64,000 nucleotides of DNA. It comes from SHVO01 sp041905525. Its GTDB lineage: Bacteria; Pseudomonadota; Alphaproteobacteria; Rhodospirillales; Rhodospirillaceae. The notes beneath the pieces are model-generated. The model made no database searches. It saw nothing but the letters and a program-made list of their open reading frames with translations, and was not told the origin of the DNA. The stretch spans positions 33,120 through 97,119 of the forward strand of contig JAYRKY010000012.1 in assembly GCA_041905525.1 (NCBI GenBank). The letters are read 5' to 3'. How positions within the stretch are numbered: position 1 is the stretch's first letter; every line of letters starts with the position of its first letter. A program made the translations under genes and the position numbers. Shown in pieces: positions 40,531-50,423 of this stretch.

Positions 40531-42144
40531 TTACTTTCCTGGAATGTCGACGGTCGCGCCCGGCAGCGGCGGCGTATTCACCGGACGGCGGATCGCTTTG
40601 GTGGCTTGTTCATAGGCGTATCCCAGCGCCAAAAGCTTCGGTTCGCTGAACGCCGTTCCGGTGAACGAGATTGTCACCGGCAGATCGTCGGTCGTGAAGC
40701 CGACGGGCACCACCAGATCCGGGAAACCCGTCAGGTTGCCGATGCCGGTGGGCACGCGGCTCACGGCGGGCGGCGGATTTTGCGGACCGGCGATCTGCAC
40801 CACGCGGCGCATCCCGGTCGGATAGACGATGGTGTCCAGCTTGTCCTTGGCGAACATCCCTTCCACCAGCGCACGCGACATGGGCATCCAATAGTCGCGC
40901 AGGGCCAGATAACCCGGATCGGTCAGCTTCTCCGCCTTGGCTTCGACATTCTTGAAATAGATCCAGCGGGACAGGTTCGGTCCCTCGCCGGTGGGGCGCA
41001 GATCGTTATAGGCCTCCGCGCGCTCGATCAGCTGCGCCAGGTTTTTCGGATACTTCGGACCCGTGGTCTTCAGATAGTCGGCGATCTGCACCGCGAACTC
41101 GGCCGGATAAAGAGTGAAGACCGTCGGCCCGGTCTGATCCAGGAACCACGTGGGATATCTGACATCGACCAGCGTAGCGCCCGCGCGCTGCATTGCTTTC
41201 AGCGCCGCCTCGAATGCCCAGTCCACGTCCGGATCGGCGCCCGTGAAGTCGCGCGCCACGCCGATGCGCGCGCCCTTCAAGGCGCCCGCGTCGAGGAACT
41301 TCGTGTAGTCCTTCTCGAATTTGCCCGCGCTCTTCTTGGTCGCATCGTCCGCCGGATCGACCCCTGCCGTCACGCCCAGCGAGATCGCGATGTCCGACAC
41401 GCTGCGTGTCATCGGACCGCCGGTATCGAGGGACAACGCCAGCGGAATGATGCCGTCGCGGCTGATCAGTCCATGAGTCGGCTTCAAGCCGACGATTCCG
41501 TTCACATTGGAAGGCCCGCGGATCGATCCCCCCGTATCCGTGCCGTAGCCCAGCGGCGCATAGCCCGCGGCGATCCCGACTCCGGTGCCGCCCGACGATC
41601 CGCCCGGAATGCGCGTCAAGTCGTGCGGATTGAGCGATTGCCCGCCCATCGAACTTTGATAGCCGTTGGCGAATTCGCCGAGGTTCACTTTCGCGAGCAT
41701 GATCGCGCCCGCGTCCCTCAGCTTCTTCACGAAGAAGGCGTCGTCCGGCGCCATATTGCCTTCCAGCAGCACCGACCCGCCGGTGGTGGGCATATCCACC
41801 GTGTCGATGTTGTCCTTGAAGATCACCGGAATGCCGTGCAGCGGTCCGCGCACCTTGCCCGCCTTGCGCTCGGCGTCCAGCGCGCGCGCCACCTCCAGCG
41901 CCTTGGGATTCAGCGAGATCACGGCGTGTAGTTTGGGACCGGCGCGGTCATAGGCCGCGATGCGGTCCAGGCAAAGCTGCGTCAGCTTTTCCGCTGTCAG
42001 CGTGCCCGCCGCCATGGCTGCCTGCAGTTCGGCGATGGTGGCCTGGTCGAACTCCACCGGCTTCGCTGAGGCCGGCGCGGCCGACAGCAGCGCCGCACTC
42101 ATCAGAAGCGCGGCGATGGCTCTTTTATAAGGTGACATGGACAC
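40531..42144 (-). CDS. Exported amidase, copy 2 of tandem array
   Basis: A 537-residue paralogue with signal peptide ending near ASA-KP (about residue 28). The triad motifs are VIFKDNID, IPGGSSGGTG and DTGGSIRGPS; the first Ser-containing motif reads PGGSSGG where the others read PSGSSGG, leaving the catalytic serine itself in place. It follows copy 1 by only three bases. Confidence 0.88.
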   Translation of the reverse strand: MSMSPYKRAIAALLMSAALLSAAPASAKPVEFDQATIAELQAAMAAGTLTAEKLTQLCLDRIAAYDRAGPKLHAVISLNPKALEVARALDAERKAGKVRGPLHGIPVIFKDNIDTVDMPTTGGSVLLEGNMAPDDAFFVKKLRDAGAIMLAKVNLGEFANGYQSSMGGQSLNPHDLTRIPGGSSGGTGVGIAAGYAPLGYGTDTGGSIRGPSNVNGIVGLKPTHGLISRDGIIPLALSLDTGGPMTRSVSDIAISLGVTAGVDPADDATKKSAGKFEKDYTKFLDAGALKGARIGVARDFTGADPDVDWAFEAALKAMQRAGATLVDVRYPTWFLDQTGPTVFTLYPAEFAVQIADYLKTTGPKYPKNLAQLIERAEAYNDLRPTGEGPNLSRWIYFKNVEAKAEKLTDPGYLALRDYWMPMSRALVEGMFAKDKLDTIVYPTGMRRVVQIAGPQNPPPAVSRVPTGIGNLTGFPDLVVPVGFTTDDLPVTISFTGTAFSEPKLLALGYAYEQATKAIRRPVNTPPLPGATVDIPGK

Positions 42145-42147
42145 GTC

Positions 42148-43779
42148 CTATTTTTCGGGAACGTCGATGACCGCGCCCGGCAGCGCCGGCGTATTCACCG
42201 GGCGGCGCAGGACTTTGGTCGCTTGCTCGAACGAATAGCCGAGGCCCAGCAGCTTCGGTTCGCTGAAAGCCGGGCCGAAGAAGGAGATCGACACCGGCAG
42301 ATCGTCCGTGGTGAAGCCCGCCGGGACGATCAGGTCCGGATATCCTGACAGGTTCGCAAGGCTGCGCGGCGATTTCACCGAGCCCAGCGCCGGCGCGGGC
42401 GGACCGGCGATCTGCTCGGGGCGCGTGACCGTCGTCGGATAGACGATGGCGTCCAGCTTATCTTTCGCGAACGTCCCGTCCAGCAGCGCGCGTGTCATCG
42501 GGATGTAGTAGTTCAGCATCGCGTCATAGATCGGCCCGTCCAGCGGCACCGACTTCGCTTCCACATCCTTGAAGTATGTCCAGCGCGAGAGGTTCGGCCC
42601 CACGCCGTCGGCGCGAAGGTCGTTGTACGCCGTTGCGCGCTCGATCAGCTGGTCCAGGTTTTTCGGATACTTCGGACCCGTGGTCTTGAGATAGTCGGCG
42701 ATCTGCGCCTTGAACTCGGCCGGGTACAGCGTGAACACGACTTGCGTCGCCGAGTCCAAGAACCATTTCGGCAGGCGCACCTCGACCACGGTGCCGCCGG
42801 CTTTTTGAATGGCCTTGAGCGCGGATTCGATCACCCAGTCCACGTCCGGATCGGCGCCCATATAGTCGCGGGCCACCCCGATACGCGCGCCTTTCAGCGC
42901 GTCCGCTTTCAGGAACGGCGTATAGTCCTTGTGCGACTTGCCTTCGCTCTTCTTAGTATAAGGATCGGCCGGGTCGATCCCGGTCATTGGTCCCAGCGCC
43001 ACCGCGATGTCGCTGACGCTGCGCGCCATCGGTCCGCCCATGTCCAAGGTCAGCGCCAGGGGGATGATCCCGTCGTGGCTCAAGAGCCCGTGGGTCGGCT
43101 TCAGGCCGACGATCCCGTTCACGCTCGACGGCCCGCGGATCGAACCGCCCGTGTCGGTGCCGAGACCCAGCGGCGCGTAGCCCGCCGCGATCGACACGCC
43201 CGTGCCGCCCGAGGAGCCCGACGGCGTGCGCGTCAGATCGTGCGGGTTCAACGATTGACCGCCCATGGAACTCTGCATCCCGTTGGCGAATTCGCCGAGA
43301 TTCACTTTCGCGAAGATGATGGCCCCCGCGTCGCGCAGGCGCTTCACCATATTCGCGTCGTCCGGCGCCATATTGCCTTCCAGCAGGACCGAGCCGCCGG
43401 TGGTCGGCATGTCGGCCGTATCGAAATTGTCTTTCAGCACCACGGGAATGCCGTGCAGCGGACCGCGCACTTTTCCGGCCTTGCGCTCGGCGTCCAGCGC
43501 GCGGGCGATCTCGAGGGCCTTGGGATTGAGCGAGATCACCGCGTGCAGTTTGGGCCCGGCGCGGTCATAGACCGCGATCCGGTCAAGGCAGAGCTGCGTC
43601 AGCTTTTCCGCCGTCAGCGTGCCCGCGCGCATCGCCGCGCTCAGTTCAAGGATGGTGGCCTGATCGAATTCGACCTGTTTGGCGAAGGCCTGCGGCGGCG
43701 CGGCGAAAAGCGACACGGCGAGCGCGGCAATGGATACAAAGCGGGTGGCGCGGCTGGTCACGGCGTGAGTCCCCCTCAT
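42148..43779 (-). CDS. Exported amidase, copy 1 of tandem array
   Basis: A 543-residue paralogue and first gene of the four-gene operon. Motifs VVLKDNFD, TPSGSSGGTG and DTGGSIRGPS are intact. The ATG at 43779 gives a long signal region; a GTG at 43761, with AGGGGGA upstream, would give a more typical signal peptide ending QAFA-KQ. The operon promoter should lie in 43780-43860. Copies 1-4 are alike along their whole length, so they arose by duplication. Confidence 0.86.
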   Translation of the reverse strand: MRGTHAVTSRATRFVSIAALAVSLFAAPPQAFAKQVEFDQATILELSAAMRAGTLTAEKLTQLCLDRIAVYDRAGPKLHAVISLNPKALEIARALDAERKAGKVRGPLHGIPVVLKDNFDTADMPTTGGSVLLEGNMAPDDANMVKRLRDAGAIIFAKVNLGEFANGMQSSMGGQSLNPHDLTRTPSGSSGGTGVSIAAGYAPLGLGTDTGGSIRGPSSVNGIVGLKPTHGLLSHDGIIPLALTLDMGGPMARSVSDIAVALGPMTGIDPADPYTKKSEGKSHKDYTPFLKADALKGARIGVARDYMGADPDVDWVIESALKAIQKAGGTVVEVRLPKWFLDSATQVVFTLYPAEFKAQIADYLKTTGPKYPKNLDQLIERATAYNDLRADGVGPNLSRWTYFKDVEAKSVPLDGPIYDAMLNYYIPMTRALLDGTFAKDKLDAIVYPTTVTRPEQIAGPPAPALGSVKSPRSLANLSGYPDLIVPAGFTTDDLPVSISFFGPAFSEPKLLGLGYSFEQATKVLRRPVNTPALPGAVIDVPEK

Positions 43780-43925
43780 CAGATGTCCCCGGCCAAGCTT
43801 ACGCCGCGGCACGCTCGGACCGCCAGACCTTAGCTGCGCATGAAAGCGGCGCGTTTCAGGCGATTCTAACTAAACTGATGTTGAGACTCGGCCGCCGCTG
43901 CCCTGTCACCGGCATCGCTCTCGCT

Positions 43926-43963
43926 TGGGTGGCCTTCTATTTGGTGGCCTTCTATTTGGTGGC
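43926..43963. repeat. 15-base tandem repeat at gene end
   Basis: GGTGGCCTTCTATTT occurs twice in direct succession and is followed by GGTGGCC. It covers the stop codon of the leftward membrane protein gene at 43952 and its trailer, so copy-number change would not alter the protein much. Confidence 0.8.
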
Positions 43964-45193
43964 CGTGGCCCGCTCCGTGTCCGCGGGGTTGCGCAAGGCC
44001 ACGGGGATGTCGGCGGCCAGCGTCGGCGCCAGTCCGCCCCGCAGCGTCGTCGGAAGACAGCACACGTTCACGCGCCAGGTGGATATGTACAGCAGCGCGC
44101 CCATCCACGCCGCCAGCATCGGCAGCGTGTCTTGCGCCGCGCGGTACTGTTGCGCTGCGACCGGTGCGGGCGCACGCACCGCCCCGGCCAGCAACGGCGT
44201 CATGATCCCGGCGCATATTAAATGAATCCACCGACCCCAATCCCAGCCGAGCAGAAAGAGAACGGCCGTCGGCGCCGTCGCCGCCAGGAGAAGACCGAGG
44301 GGCGCTTGTCCCTCGCGCGGCAGGGCGCGGCGCACAAGAAACGGCGGCACCAGCGCCAGAAGCAGTGAAGCCGCAAAAATGGACAGCGCGCGCGTGTCGC
44401 TCACCAACTGCACGACGTAGATCCAGACTTGGTCGTAACCCCACGCCAGAAAATTGATCGCGTCGCAAGCCGTCTCCGCCCGGCCCGTCCACGCATTGCA
44501 GACCGCCGCCGCCATGGCCGCATCGCCATGATGAAACACGGCGGACACGAAACACAGCGCCGCTGGCGCCATCGCCGGTCCCTGAACCGTCAGGATATGA
44601 CGCACCGGGGGCGGCGTGCCGCACGCCATATAAATCAGCAGCGCGTGCACCGGCAGGAAGATCGCCTGATTCTCGTGGATGAGCGTGGAGACGGCCAGAT
44701 ACGGCGCCAAAACCGCGAATGCGAAGACGCGATAAGCGCCCTGTGTGCGCGTTCCGGCCATCACGCCGCGCGCAACGATGGCGTGGACGAAGAGTCCCAG
44801 AACGATGAACGCATCCTTGCGCAGGTAACCGCCGTAATCATACGCAGGGAACAGCACCAGCGCCGGCGAGAACATCACCAGCAGAAACAGGGCCGGCCGC
44901 GTCCGCAGCGGCCAGGCCAGGGCGGTTTGTAATGCGATCAACGCAGCCGTCAGCAGCATAAAGAGTGCCGGAAAGAACACGCCGGTCGAAAGCCCGGTCG
45001 CGTCCTGCAGCCGCGCCGCCGCTTCACCCAGCAGGCCCCGCCGAATGAAGCCCGCGGCGTAACTGATGTGAAGATCGCTGACAGACCAGCTTGTCCCGTC
45101 GCCGAAGGAGCGGGCGACCGAGGGAAGATAGAGCGCCGCGATCAGCAAAGCCGATCCGGCGGCGAGAAGATAATGCGATCGGTGGGCTGTCAT
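43952..45193 (-). CDS. Polytopic membrane protein, glycosyltransferase-like
   Basis: A 413-residue protein with about ten hydrophobic segments. A periplasmic-looking first loop, DLHISYAAGFIRRGLLGEAA, precedes the second helix, and DYGGYLRKDAFIVLGLFVHA and STLIHENQAIFLPVHALL lie mid-protein. His/Glu and Arg/Asp in these loops could be catalytic, as in GT-C enzymes, but the family is not recognised. I chose the ATG at 45193; a TTG nine codons upstream is possible. It resembles the 34349-36025 protein in layout rather than sequence. Confidence 0.55.
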   Translation of the reverse strand: MTAHRSHYLLAAGSALLIAALYLPSVARSFGDGTSWSVSDLHISYAAGFIRRGLLGEAAARLQDATGLSTGVFFPALFMLLTAALIALQTALAWPLRTRPALFLLVMFSPALVLFPAYDYGGYLRKDAFIVLGLFVHAIVARGVMAGTRTQGAYRVFAFAVLAPYLAVSTLIHENQAIFLPVHALLIYMACGTPPPVRHILTVQGPAMAPAALCFVSAVFHHGDAAMAAAVCNAWTGRAETACDAINFLAWGYDQVWIYVVQLVSDTRALSIFAASLLLALVPPFLVRRALPREGQAPLGLLLAATAPTAVLFLLGWDWGRWIHLICAGIMTPLLAGAVRAPAPVAAQQYRAAQDTLPMLAAWMGALLYISTWRVNVCCLPTTLRGGLAPTLAADIPVALRNPADTERATATK

Positions 45194-45298
45194 GGAGTCC
45201 GCGTCCGGTTTCAGACTCAACGGCCATGACAGCCTTAAGTTTCAAAGATGTTGGCGCGAGGTATCGCCTGCATTTGCGCGCGCTACGTGCTACCGCGT

Positions 45299-46876
45299 TC
45301 AGGCGATCAACTTCTCCACCGTCTCCAGATGATCCGCCTCACCGGCGGGTTTGTCCCAGCGGATGCGCGAGACGCGCGGGAACCGCAGCGCGAGGCCAGA
45401 CTTGTGACGCCCCGAGCGCTGGACGCCGTCGAACGCTACTTCCAGCACCAGGCGCGGCTTCACCGCGCGGACGGGTCCGAACCGCTCCGTCGTATTGTCG
45501 CGGATCCATTTATCGAGTTCCTTCAATTCGGCGTCCGTGAAGCCGAAGTAGGCTTTGCCGATGGGTACCAGTTCGTCGCCTTTCCAAACCCCGAAGGTGT
45601 AATCGGAATAGAACGAGCTGCGCTTGCCGTGTCCGCGCTGCGCGTACATCAGCACCGCGTCTGCCGTGTGCGGGTCGCGCTTCCATTTGAACCACAGACC
45701 CTTCGGGCGTCCGGGCACATAGGCCGCGTCGCGCCGCTTCAGCATCAGGCCCTCCATGCCCGAATGGCGCGCGCCGGCGCGGATCGCCGCCAGCTCGTCC
45801 CAGCTTTCGAACCCCACCGTCGGCGACAGGTCGAATTTGGTGTCGTTCAGCGCCCCGGCGCGGCGTGCGAAAAATGCCTCCAGCCAGGCCCGCCGCTCGG
45901 TCCAGGGCAACGGCCGCAAGTCCTCGCCGTTCGCGAACAGCACGTCATAGACCCGCACGAATGCGGGATAGTCGCTCAGCATTTTCGCGGTGACGGTCTT
46001 GCGGTTCAGGCGCTGCTGCAAATCCGCGAACGGCGCGGCATCGTCGCCGCCCCGCACCAGAAGCTCGCCGTCCAGCACCGCGTCGAAATCCATCGCGTCG
46101 ATGACATCGGGAAAGGCACGGCTGATATCTACGCCCGAGCGCGCATAGAGCCGCGGCGCCCCGCCACCCGCCGCCTGCACGCGGATCCCGTCCCATTTCC
46201 ACTCCGCGGCGAAATCGGCCGGGTCCAGCTTCGCCATGTCGGTCTCTTCCAGCGCATGGCTCAACATGAACGGGCGGAAAGCCGCTTCTTTTGACGGCGT
46301 GGGTTTGGCGCCGCGCTTCTCGGCCCACGCGAACAGCTCCAGATAGGGCGGCTTCAGCCCGTGCCACAGTTCCTCCACGTCGGCCACGTCCACCTGTCCC
46401 CATTCGGCGAAGGCGGTTTTTGCCAGGCGCGCCGACACGCCGATCCGAAGACCGCCGGTGATCAGCTTCAAAAGCGCCCAGCGTTCGGTCGCCGACAGCG
46501 CGTCCAGCCAGCCCGCGATCTGCTTGGGGGCGTCCAGCTTCGAGCGCGACAGGCCCGTCACCACTTCCCATAACAAGGGCGCGGGCCGCGCCTCCTCGCC
46601 CGCCGGCTTCGGCCACATCAGGGCGATCGTTTCCGCCAAGTCCCCGACGTAGTCGTAGGAGTGTAGGAAGAGCGTCGGGTCGGTCCGCGCCGCGATCAGT
46701 TCGCGCAACATCGCCGGTTTCGCGAACGGAAGATCCAGCGTGCCGGCGAGTGCGGCGAGGCCATAGCCCCGGTCCGGGTCCGGCGCACTGTCGAAATAGT
46801 CGGCGATCAGTCGCAGCTTGCCGTTGCGGCCCGGCTGATAGATCAGCGCGTCGAGCAATTGCGCGAAGCGCTTCAT
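45299..46876 (-). CDS. ATP-dependent DNA ligase of the LHR/PdeM repair cluster
   Basis: A 525-residue ligase. After an N-terminal DNA-binding domain (residues 1-205), motif I KWDG with adenylated Lys227 opens the nucleotidyltransferase domain; EGLMLKRRDAAYVPGR and WFKWKR are motifs IV and V, and an OB domain ends the chain. It is of the type called cisplatin-damage-response ligase (TIGR04120), always found with the MBL exonuclease, Lhr-like helicase and PdeM, all present here. Its ATG overlaps the exonuclease stop by four bases. The set is inferred to repair DNA crosslinks or similar damage. Confidence 0.93.
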   Translation of the reverse strand: MKRFAQLLDALIYQPGRNGKLRLIADYFDSAPDPDRGYGLAALAGTLDLPFAKPAMLRELIAARTDPTLFLHSYDYVGDLAETIALMWPKPAGEEARPAPLLWEVVTGLSRSKLDAPKQIAGWLDALSATERWALLKLITGGLRIGVSARLAKTAFAEWGQVDVADVEELWHGLKPPYLELFAWAEKRGAKPTPSKEAAFRPFMLSHALEETDMAKLDPADFAAEWKWDGIRVQAAGGGAPRLYARSGVDISRAFPDVIDAMDFDAVLDGELLVRGGDDAAPFADLQQRLNRKTVTAKMLSDYPAFVRVYDVLFANGEDLRPLPWTERRAWLEAFFARRAGALNDTKFDLSPTVGFESWDELAAIRAGARHSGMEGLMLKRRDAAYVPGRPKGLWFKWKRDPHTADAVLMYAQRGHGKRSSFYSDYTFGVWKGDELVPIGKAYFGFTDAELKELDKWIRDNTTERFGPVRAVKPRLVLEVAFDGVQRSGRHKSGLALRFPRVSRIRWDKPAGEADHLETVEKLIA

Positions 46877-47880
46877 TCCGCTTCGTCCTCGTAGCCCGCC
46901 AGGGACAAAGGCTTGGCGGGAATGCCAAGCCTGCCCAGCGCATGCGCCAGCGCCTCCTCGCGCCCGTGCGTGATCCACACCTCGCCCGGCCGCAACTCCT
47001 GCGCCGTCTCCAGAAGTTCCTCCCAGTCGGCATGGTCCGAGATGACCAGCGGCAGTTCCACCCCGCCTTGCTTGGCGCGCTGGCGAATGCGCATCCAGCC
47101 GGACGCCGTGGCGATCACCGGCTCGTGCATGCGCCGCGACCAGCGATCCTTGAGATCGCCCGGCGGACACAGCACGATTTGCCCCTTGAGGGCGTCGGCC
47201 GATACGCCCGTCGCTGGCAACAGGGGGCCCAGCGCCACCCCGTGGCGCTCATACAAGCGGCACATTTCGATCAGGGCGTCGTGCAAATAGATCGGCCGGT
47301 CGTAGCCGCGCGCGCGCAGCAGCATGATGACGCGCTGCGTCTTGCCCAGCGCATAGGCGCCCACAAGATGCGTGCGCTCTGGAAATACCTTGAGCGAGTG
47401 CAGCAGCTTGTCGATCTCGGTCAGCGCGGGCGGATGACAGAACACCGGCAGCGCGAAGGTCGCCTCGGTGATGAACACGTCGCACGCCACGGGCGCGAAG
47501 GCCGGACAAGTCGGATCGGGCCGGCGTTTGTAGTCCCCCGACACCACGATCCGTGCGCCCGCGTACTCCATCACCACCTGGGCGCTGCCCAGGATATGAC
47601 CCGCCGGTTCCAGCCGCAGATCTACCTCGCCGATCCTGGTCGTGGCGCCATAGGCCGCCGCCTCGGTGCCCGGCGCGGCGCCGTAGCGCAGGGCCATGAT
47701 GTCCAAGGTTTCGGCCGTCGCCAGCACATGCCCGTGCCCGCCCCGGGCATGGTCCCCGTGGCCATGGGTGATGACCGCGCGCGAAACCGGCTGGAGGGGA
47801 TCGACGTAGAAGTCTCCCGGTACCACATAGAGACCGGAAGGCGTTACCCTGACCCAGGACGTTGATGATGCGCGCGGCAC
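46873..47880 (-). CDS. Ligase-associated MBL-fold DNA exonuclease
   Basis: A 335-residue metallo-beta-lactamase-fold nuclease. The metal motif HGHGDHARGG (HxHxDH) stands near residue 40, with GHILGSAQV, SGDYKRR and a late ISDHADW motif as in beta-CASP/SNM1-type enzymes. It matches the ligase-associated exonuclease family (TIGR04122). I chose a GTG at 47880, giving the usual N-terminus leading into TPSGLYVVPGDFYVDP. It is divergent from the helicase with seven bases between the chosen starts. Confidence 0.88.
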   Translation of the reverse strand: MPRASSTSWVRVTPSGLYVVPGDFYVDPLQPVSRAVITHGHGDHARGGHGHVLATAETLDIMALRYGAAPGTEAAAYGATTRIGEVDLRLEPAGHILGSAQVVMEYAGARIVVSGDYKRRPDPTCPAFAPVACDVFITEATFALPVFCHPPALTEIDKLLHSLKVFPERTHLVGAYALGKTQRVIMLLRARGYDRPIYLHDALIEMCRLYERHGVALGPLLPATGVSADALKGQIVLCPPGDLKDRWSRRMHEPVIATASGWMRIRQRAKQGGVELPLVISDHADWEELLETAQELRPGEVWITHGREEALAHALGRLGIPAKPLSLAGYEDEAE

Positions 47881-47887
47881 GGAACCA

Positions 47888-50401
47888 GTGAACAAGATTT
47901 CAGTTCCGGCGAATATGGGGTCGAAGCCCACACGGGGCAACGCGGCCAAAAGCGCCGTGCACGCGGTGAAGGCAGCAAGGGTGAAACCAAGAGCCGCGAA
48001 GTCCACGCCATCCGCACAACTGCCCGCGGCTTTCCAGGCCTGGTTCAAGCGCCACGGCTGGACGCCCCACGCGCATCAGTTGGAAATGCTCGCCGCGGCC
48101 CAAGCCGGCGAATCTGTCCTTCTCATCGCTCCCACCGGCGGCGGCAAGACGCTCTCCGGCTTCCTGCCCAGCCTCGTCGATCTCGCCGCCGCACCGCGCC
48201 GCGGCCTGCATACGCTGTATGTCTCGCCCTTGAAGGCCCTCGCGGTGGACATCAACCGCAATCTCGAGAAGCCCATTGCTCAGATGGGCCTTCGCATCTC
48301 CGCCGAGACACGCACCGGGGATACGCCCGTCGGCAAACGGCAACGGCAGCGCAAGACGCCGCCGAACATCCTCATGACCACGCCGGAGTCCCTCGCGCTT
48401 CTCCTGTCGCACAAGGACGCGAAAAAGCTGTTCGCGAACCTCGCCTGCATCGTCATCGACGAAGTGCATGCCCTCGCCAACACCAAGCGCGGCGATCTGC
48501 TGGCGCTGGCGCTGGCACGGCTTGCGCGCGTGGCGCCCAAGGCGCGGCGCGTCGGCCTCTCCGCCACCGTTCCCTACCCGCAAGAGATCGCGGCCTATGT
48601 CGACGAGGCGGCGCGCATCGTTCAGGGCACGCCGCGCAAACCGCCGGATATCGAATTGCAGGAGTCCACCGGACGCTTGCCCTGGTCGGGGCACATGGGC
48701 CTGTATGCCATGCCCGACATCTACCGCGAGATCAAACGCCACACGACCACGCTCATCTTCGTCAACACCCGCGCCACCGCCGAGGTCGTTTTCCAAACCT
48801 TATGGAAGATCAACGACGACAACCTCCCCATCGCGCTCCATCACGGATCGCTTGCGCGCGAGCAGCGGCGCAAGGTCGAGACGGCCATGGCCGAAGGGCG
48901 CCTGCGCGCGATCGTCGCCACATCCTCTCTCGATCTCGGCATCGATTGGGGCTCGATCGATCTCGTCATTCAGATGGGCGCGCCGAAGGGCGTCTCGCGC
49001 CTGATCCAACGTATCGGCCGGTCCAATCACAGCTTCGACAAATCCTCGAAGGCGCTGCTGGTGCCCGGCAACCGCTTCGAAGTGCTGGAGTGCATCGCCG
49101 CCAAGGACGCCATCGCCGAGAATGTGCTGGACGGCGACCATCTGCGCCCCGGCGCGCTCGACGTCCTGTGTCAGCATATCCTCGGCATGGCCTGCGCCGC
49201 CCCGTTCCGCGCCGACGATCTCTACGACGAGGTGCGCCGCGCCGCGCCATACGCGCAGCTCGCCCGCCAGGACTTCGACGACGCCTTGGCCTTCGTTGAA
49301 AACGGCGGTTATGCCTTGCGCGTCTACGATCGCTATGCGCGGCTCGTGCGCGACAGCTCCGGTTTCTATCACATCCGCGGTCCGTGGGTGGCGCGCCAGT
49401 ACCGTCTCAATGCCGGCGTCATCGTCGAGGCGCCGATGATCCGCATCCGCATGAAAGGCCGTCGTCTGTTGGGCGAGGTCGAGGAATTCTTCATCGCCGG
49501 CCTGACGTCCGGCGACACCTTCATGTTCTCGGGCCAGATCGTGAAATTCGAAGGCATCCGCAACGGCGTGGCGATCGTCTCGCCCTCAAAGGGCGCCGAT
49601 CCGCAAATCCCCTCGTACATGGGCGGGCGTCTTCCGCTCACCACCAATCTCGCCGAGCGCGTGCAAGGCATTTTCGCCGATCCACGGCGATGGAAAACAC
49701 TGCCGCCCGACGTGCGCGAATGGCTCGAGGTGCAAAGCGAGCGCAGCGCCCTCCCCCAGCCCGGCCATCTTCTCGTCGAGACCTTCCCGCGCAGCGGCCG
49801 CTGGTTCACCACCATCTACGGCTTCGCCGGGCGCAACGCCCATCAAACCCTCGGCATGCTGCTCACGCGCCGCATGTACCGCCTCAACTATAAGCCGATG
49901 GGCTTTATCGCCACCGACTACGGGATTTCCGTCTGGAGTCTCGAGGAACCGGCAGCCATCGACGTGCTGTTCGATCAGGACATCCTCGGCGACGAACTGG
50001 AGGAGTGGATCACCGAATCAAACATGATGAAGCGCATGTTCCGCACCGTCGCGGTCATCGCCGGTCTGATCGAGCGCGTCCATCCGGGCCAGGAGAAGTC
50101 CGGACGCCAGGTCACCTTCAACTCCGATCTCATCTACGACGTACTGCGCAAACACGAGCCGAACCATATCCTCCTGCGCGCCGCCCGCGGCGATGCACTC
50201 GGCGGTCTTATCGACCTGTCGCGTCTCGCCGCCCTTCTCCAGACGGTTCATGGCAAAATCATCCATCGCCGCCTCACCCGCGTAAGTCCGCTGGCCCTGC
50301 CGGTACTACTTAACATTGGCAAGGAAGGCATGGGGCCGCGTCTGGTGGATGAATTGCTTGATGACGCGGCCGAGGATTTGGTAACCGAAGCGATGGGCTG
50401 A
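47888..50401 (+). CDS. Ligase-associated DEXH-box helicase (Lhr-like)
   Basis: An 837-residue superfamily 2 helicase. A basic 45-residue N-terminus precedes motif I APTGGGKT (about 83-90), DEVH (motif II), SATVP (motif III) and the second RecA domain with SSLDLGIDWG and QRIGRSNH (motif VI). The Lhr-type winged-helix and core extension follow to the end. It matches the ligase-associated helicase type (TIGR04121). Start GTG at 47888; an ATG at 47915 is a possible alternative. It is followed 22 bases later by pdeM. Confidence 0.92.
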   Translation: MNKISVPANMGSKPTRGNAAKSAVHAVKAARVKPRAAKSTPSAQLPAAFQAWFKRHGWTPHAHQLEMLAAAQAGESVLLIAPTGGGKTLSGFLPSLVDLAAAPRRGLHTLYVSPLKALAVDINRNLEKPIAQMGLRISAETRTGDTPVGKRQRQRKTPPNILMTTPESLALLLSHKDAKKLFANLACIVIDEVHALANTKRGDLLALALARLARVAPKARRVGLSATVPYPQEIAAYVDEAARIVQGTPRKPPDIELQESTGRLPWSGHMGLYAMPDIYREIKRHTTTLIFVNTRATAEVVFQTLWKINDDNLPIALHHGSLAREQRRKVETAMAEGRLRAIVATSSLDLGIDWGSIDLVIQMGAPKGVSRLIQRIGRSNHSFDKSSKALLVPGNRFEVLECIAAKDAIAENVLDGDHLRPGALDVLCQHILGMACAAPFRADDLYDEVRRAAPYAQLARQDFDDALAFVENGGYALRVYDRYARLVRDSSGFYHIRGPWVARQYRLNAGVIVEAPMIRIRMKGRRLLGEVEEFFIAGLTSGDTFMFSGQIVKFEGIRNGVAIVSPSKGADPQIPSYMGGRLPLTTNLAERVQGIFADPRRWKTLPPDVREWLEVQSERSALPQPGHLLVETFPRSGRWFTTIYGFAGRNAHQTLGMLLTRRMYRLNYKPMGFIATDYGISVWSLEEPAAIDVLFDQDILGDELEEWITESNMMKRMFRTVAVIAGLIERVHPGQEKSGRQVTFNSDLIYDVLRKHEPNHILLRAARGDALGGLIDLSRLAALLQTVHGKIIHRRLTRVSPLALPVLLNIGKEGMGPRLVDELLDDAAEDLVTEAMG

Positions 50402-50423
50402 CCCCGAACGTTCAGAGAACCCC

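Noticed and set aside
38910..43812. Long plus-strand open frames opposite the amidase genes
   Set aside because: They repeat in each paralogue as the same antisense pattern rich in His, Arg and Asp, which follows from codon use of the real genes.
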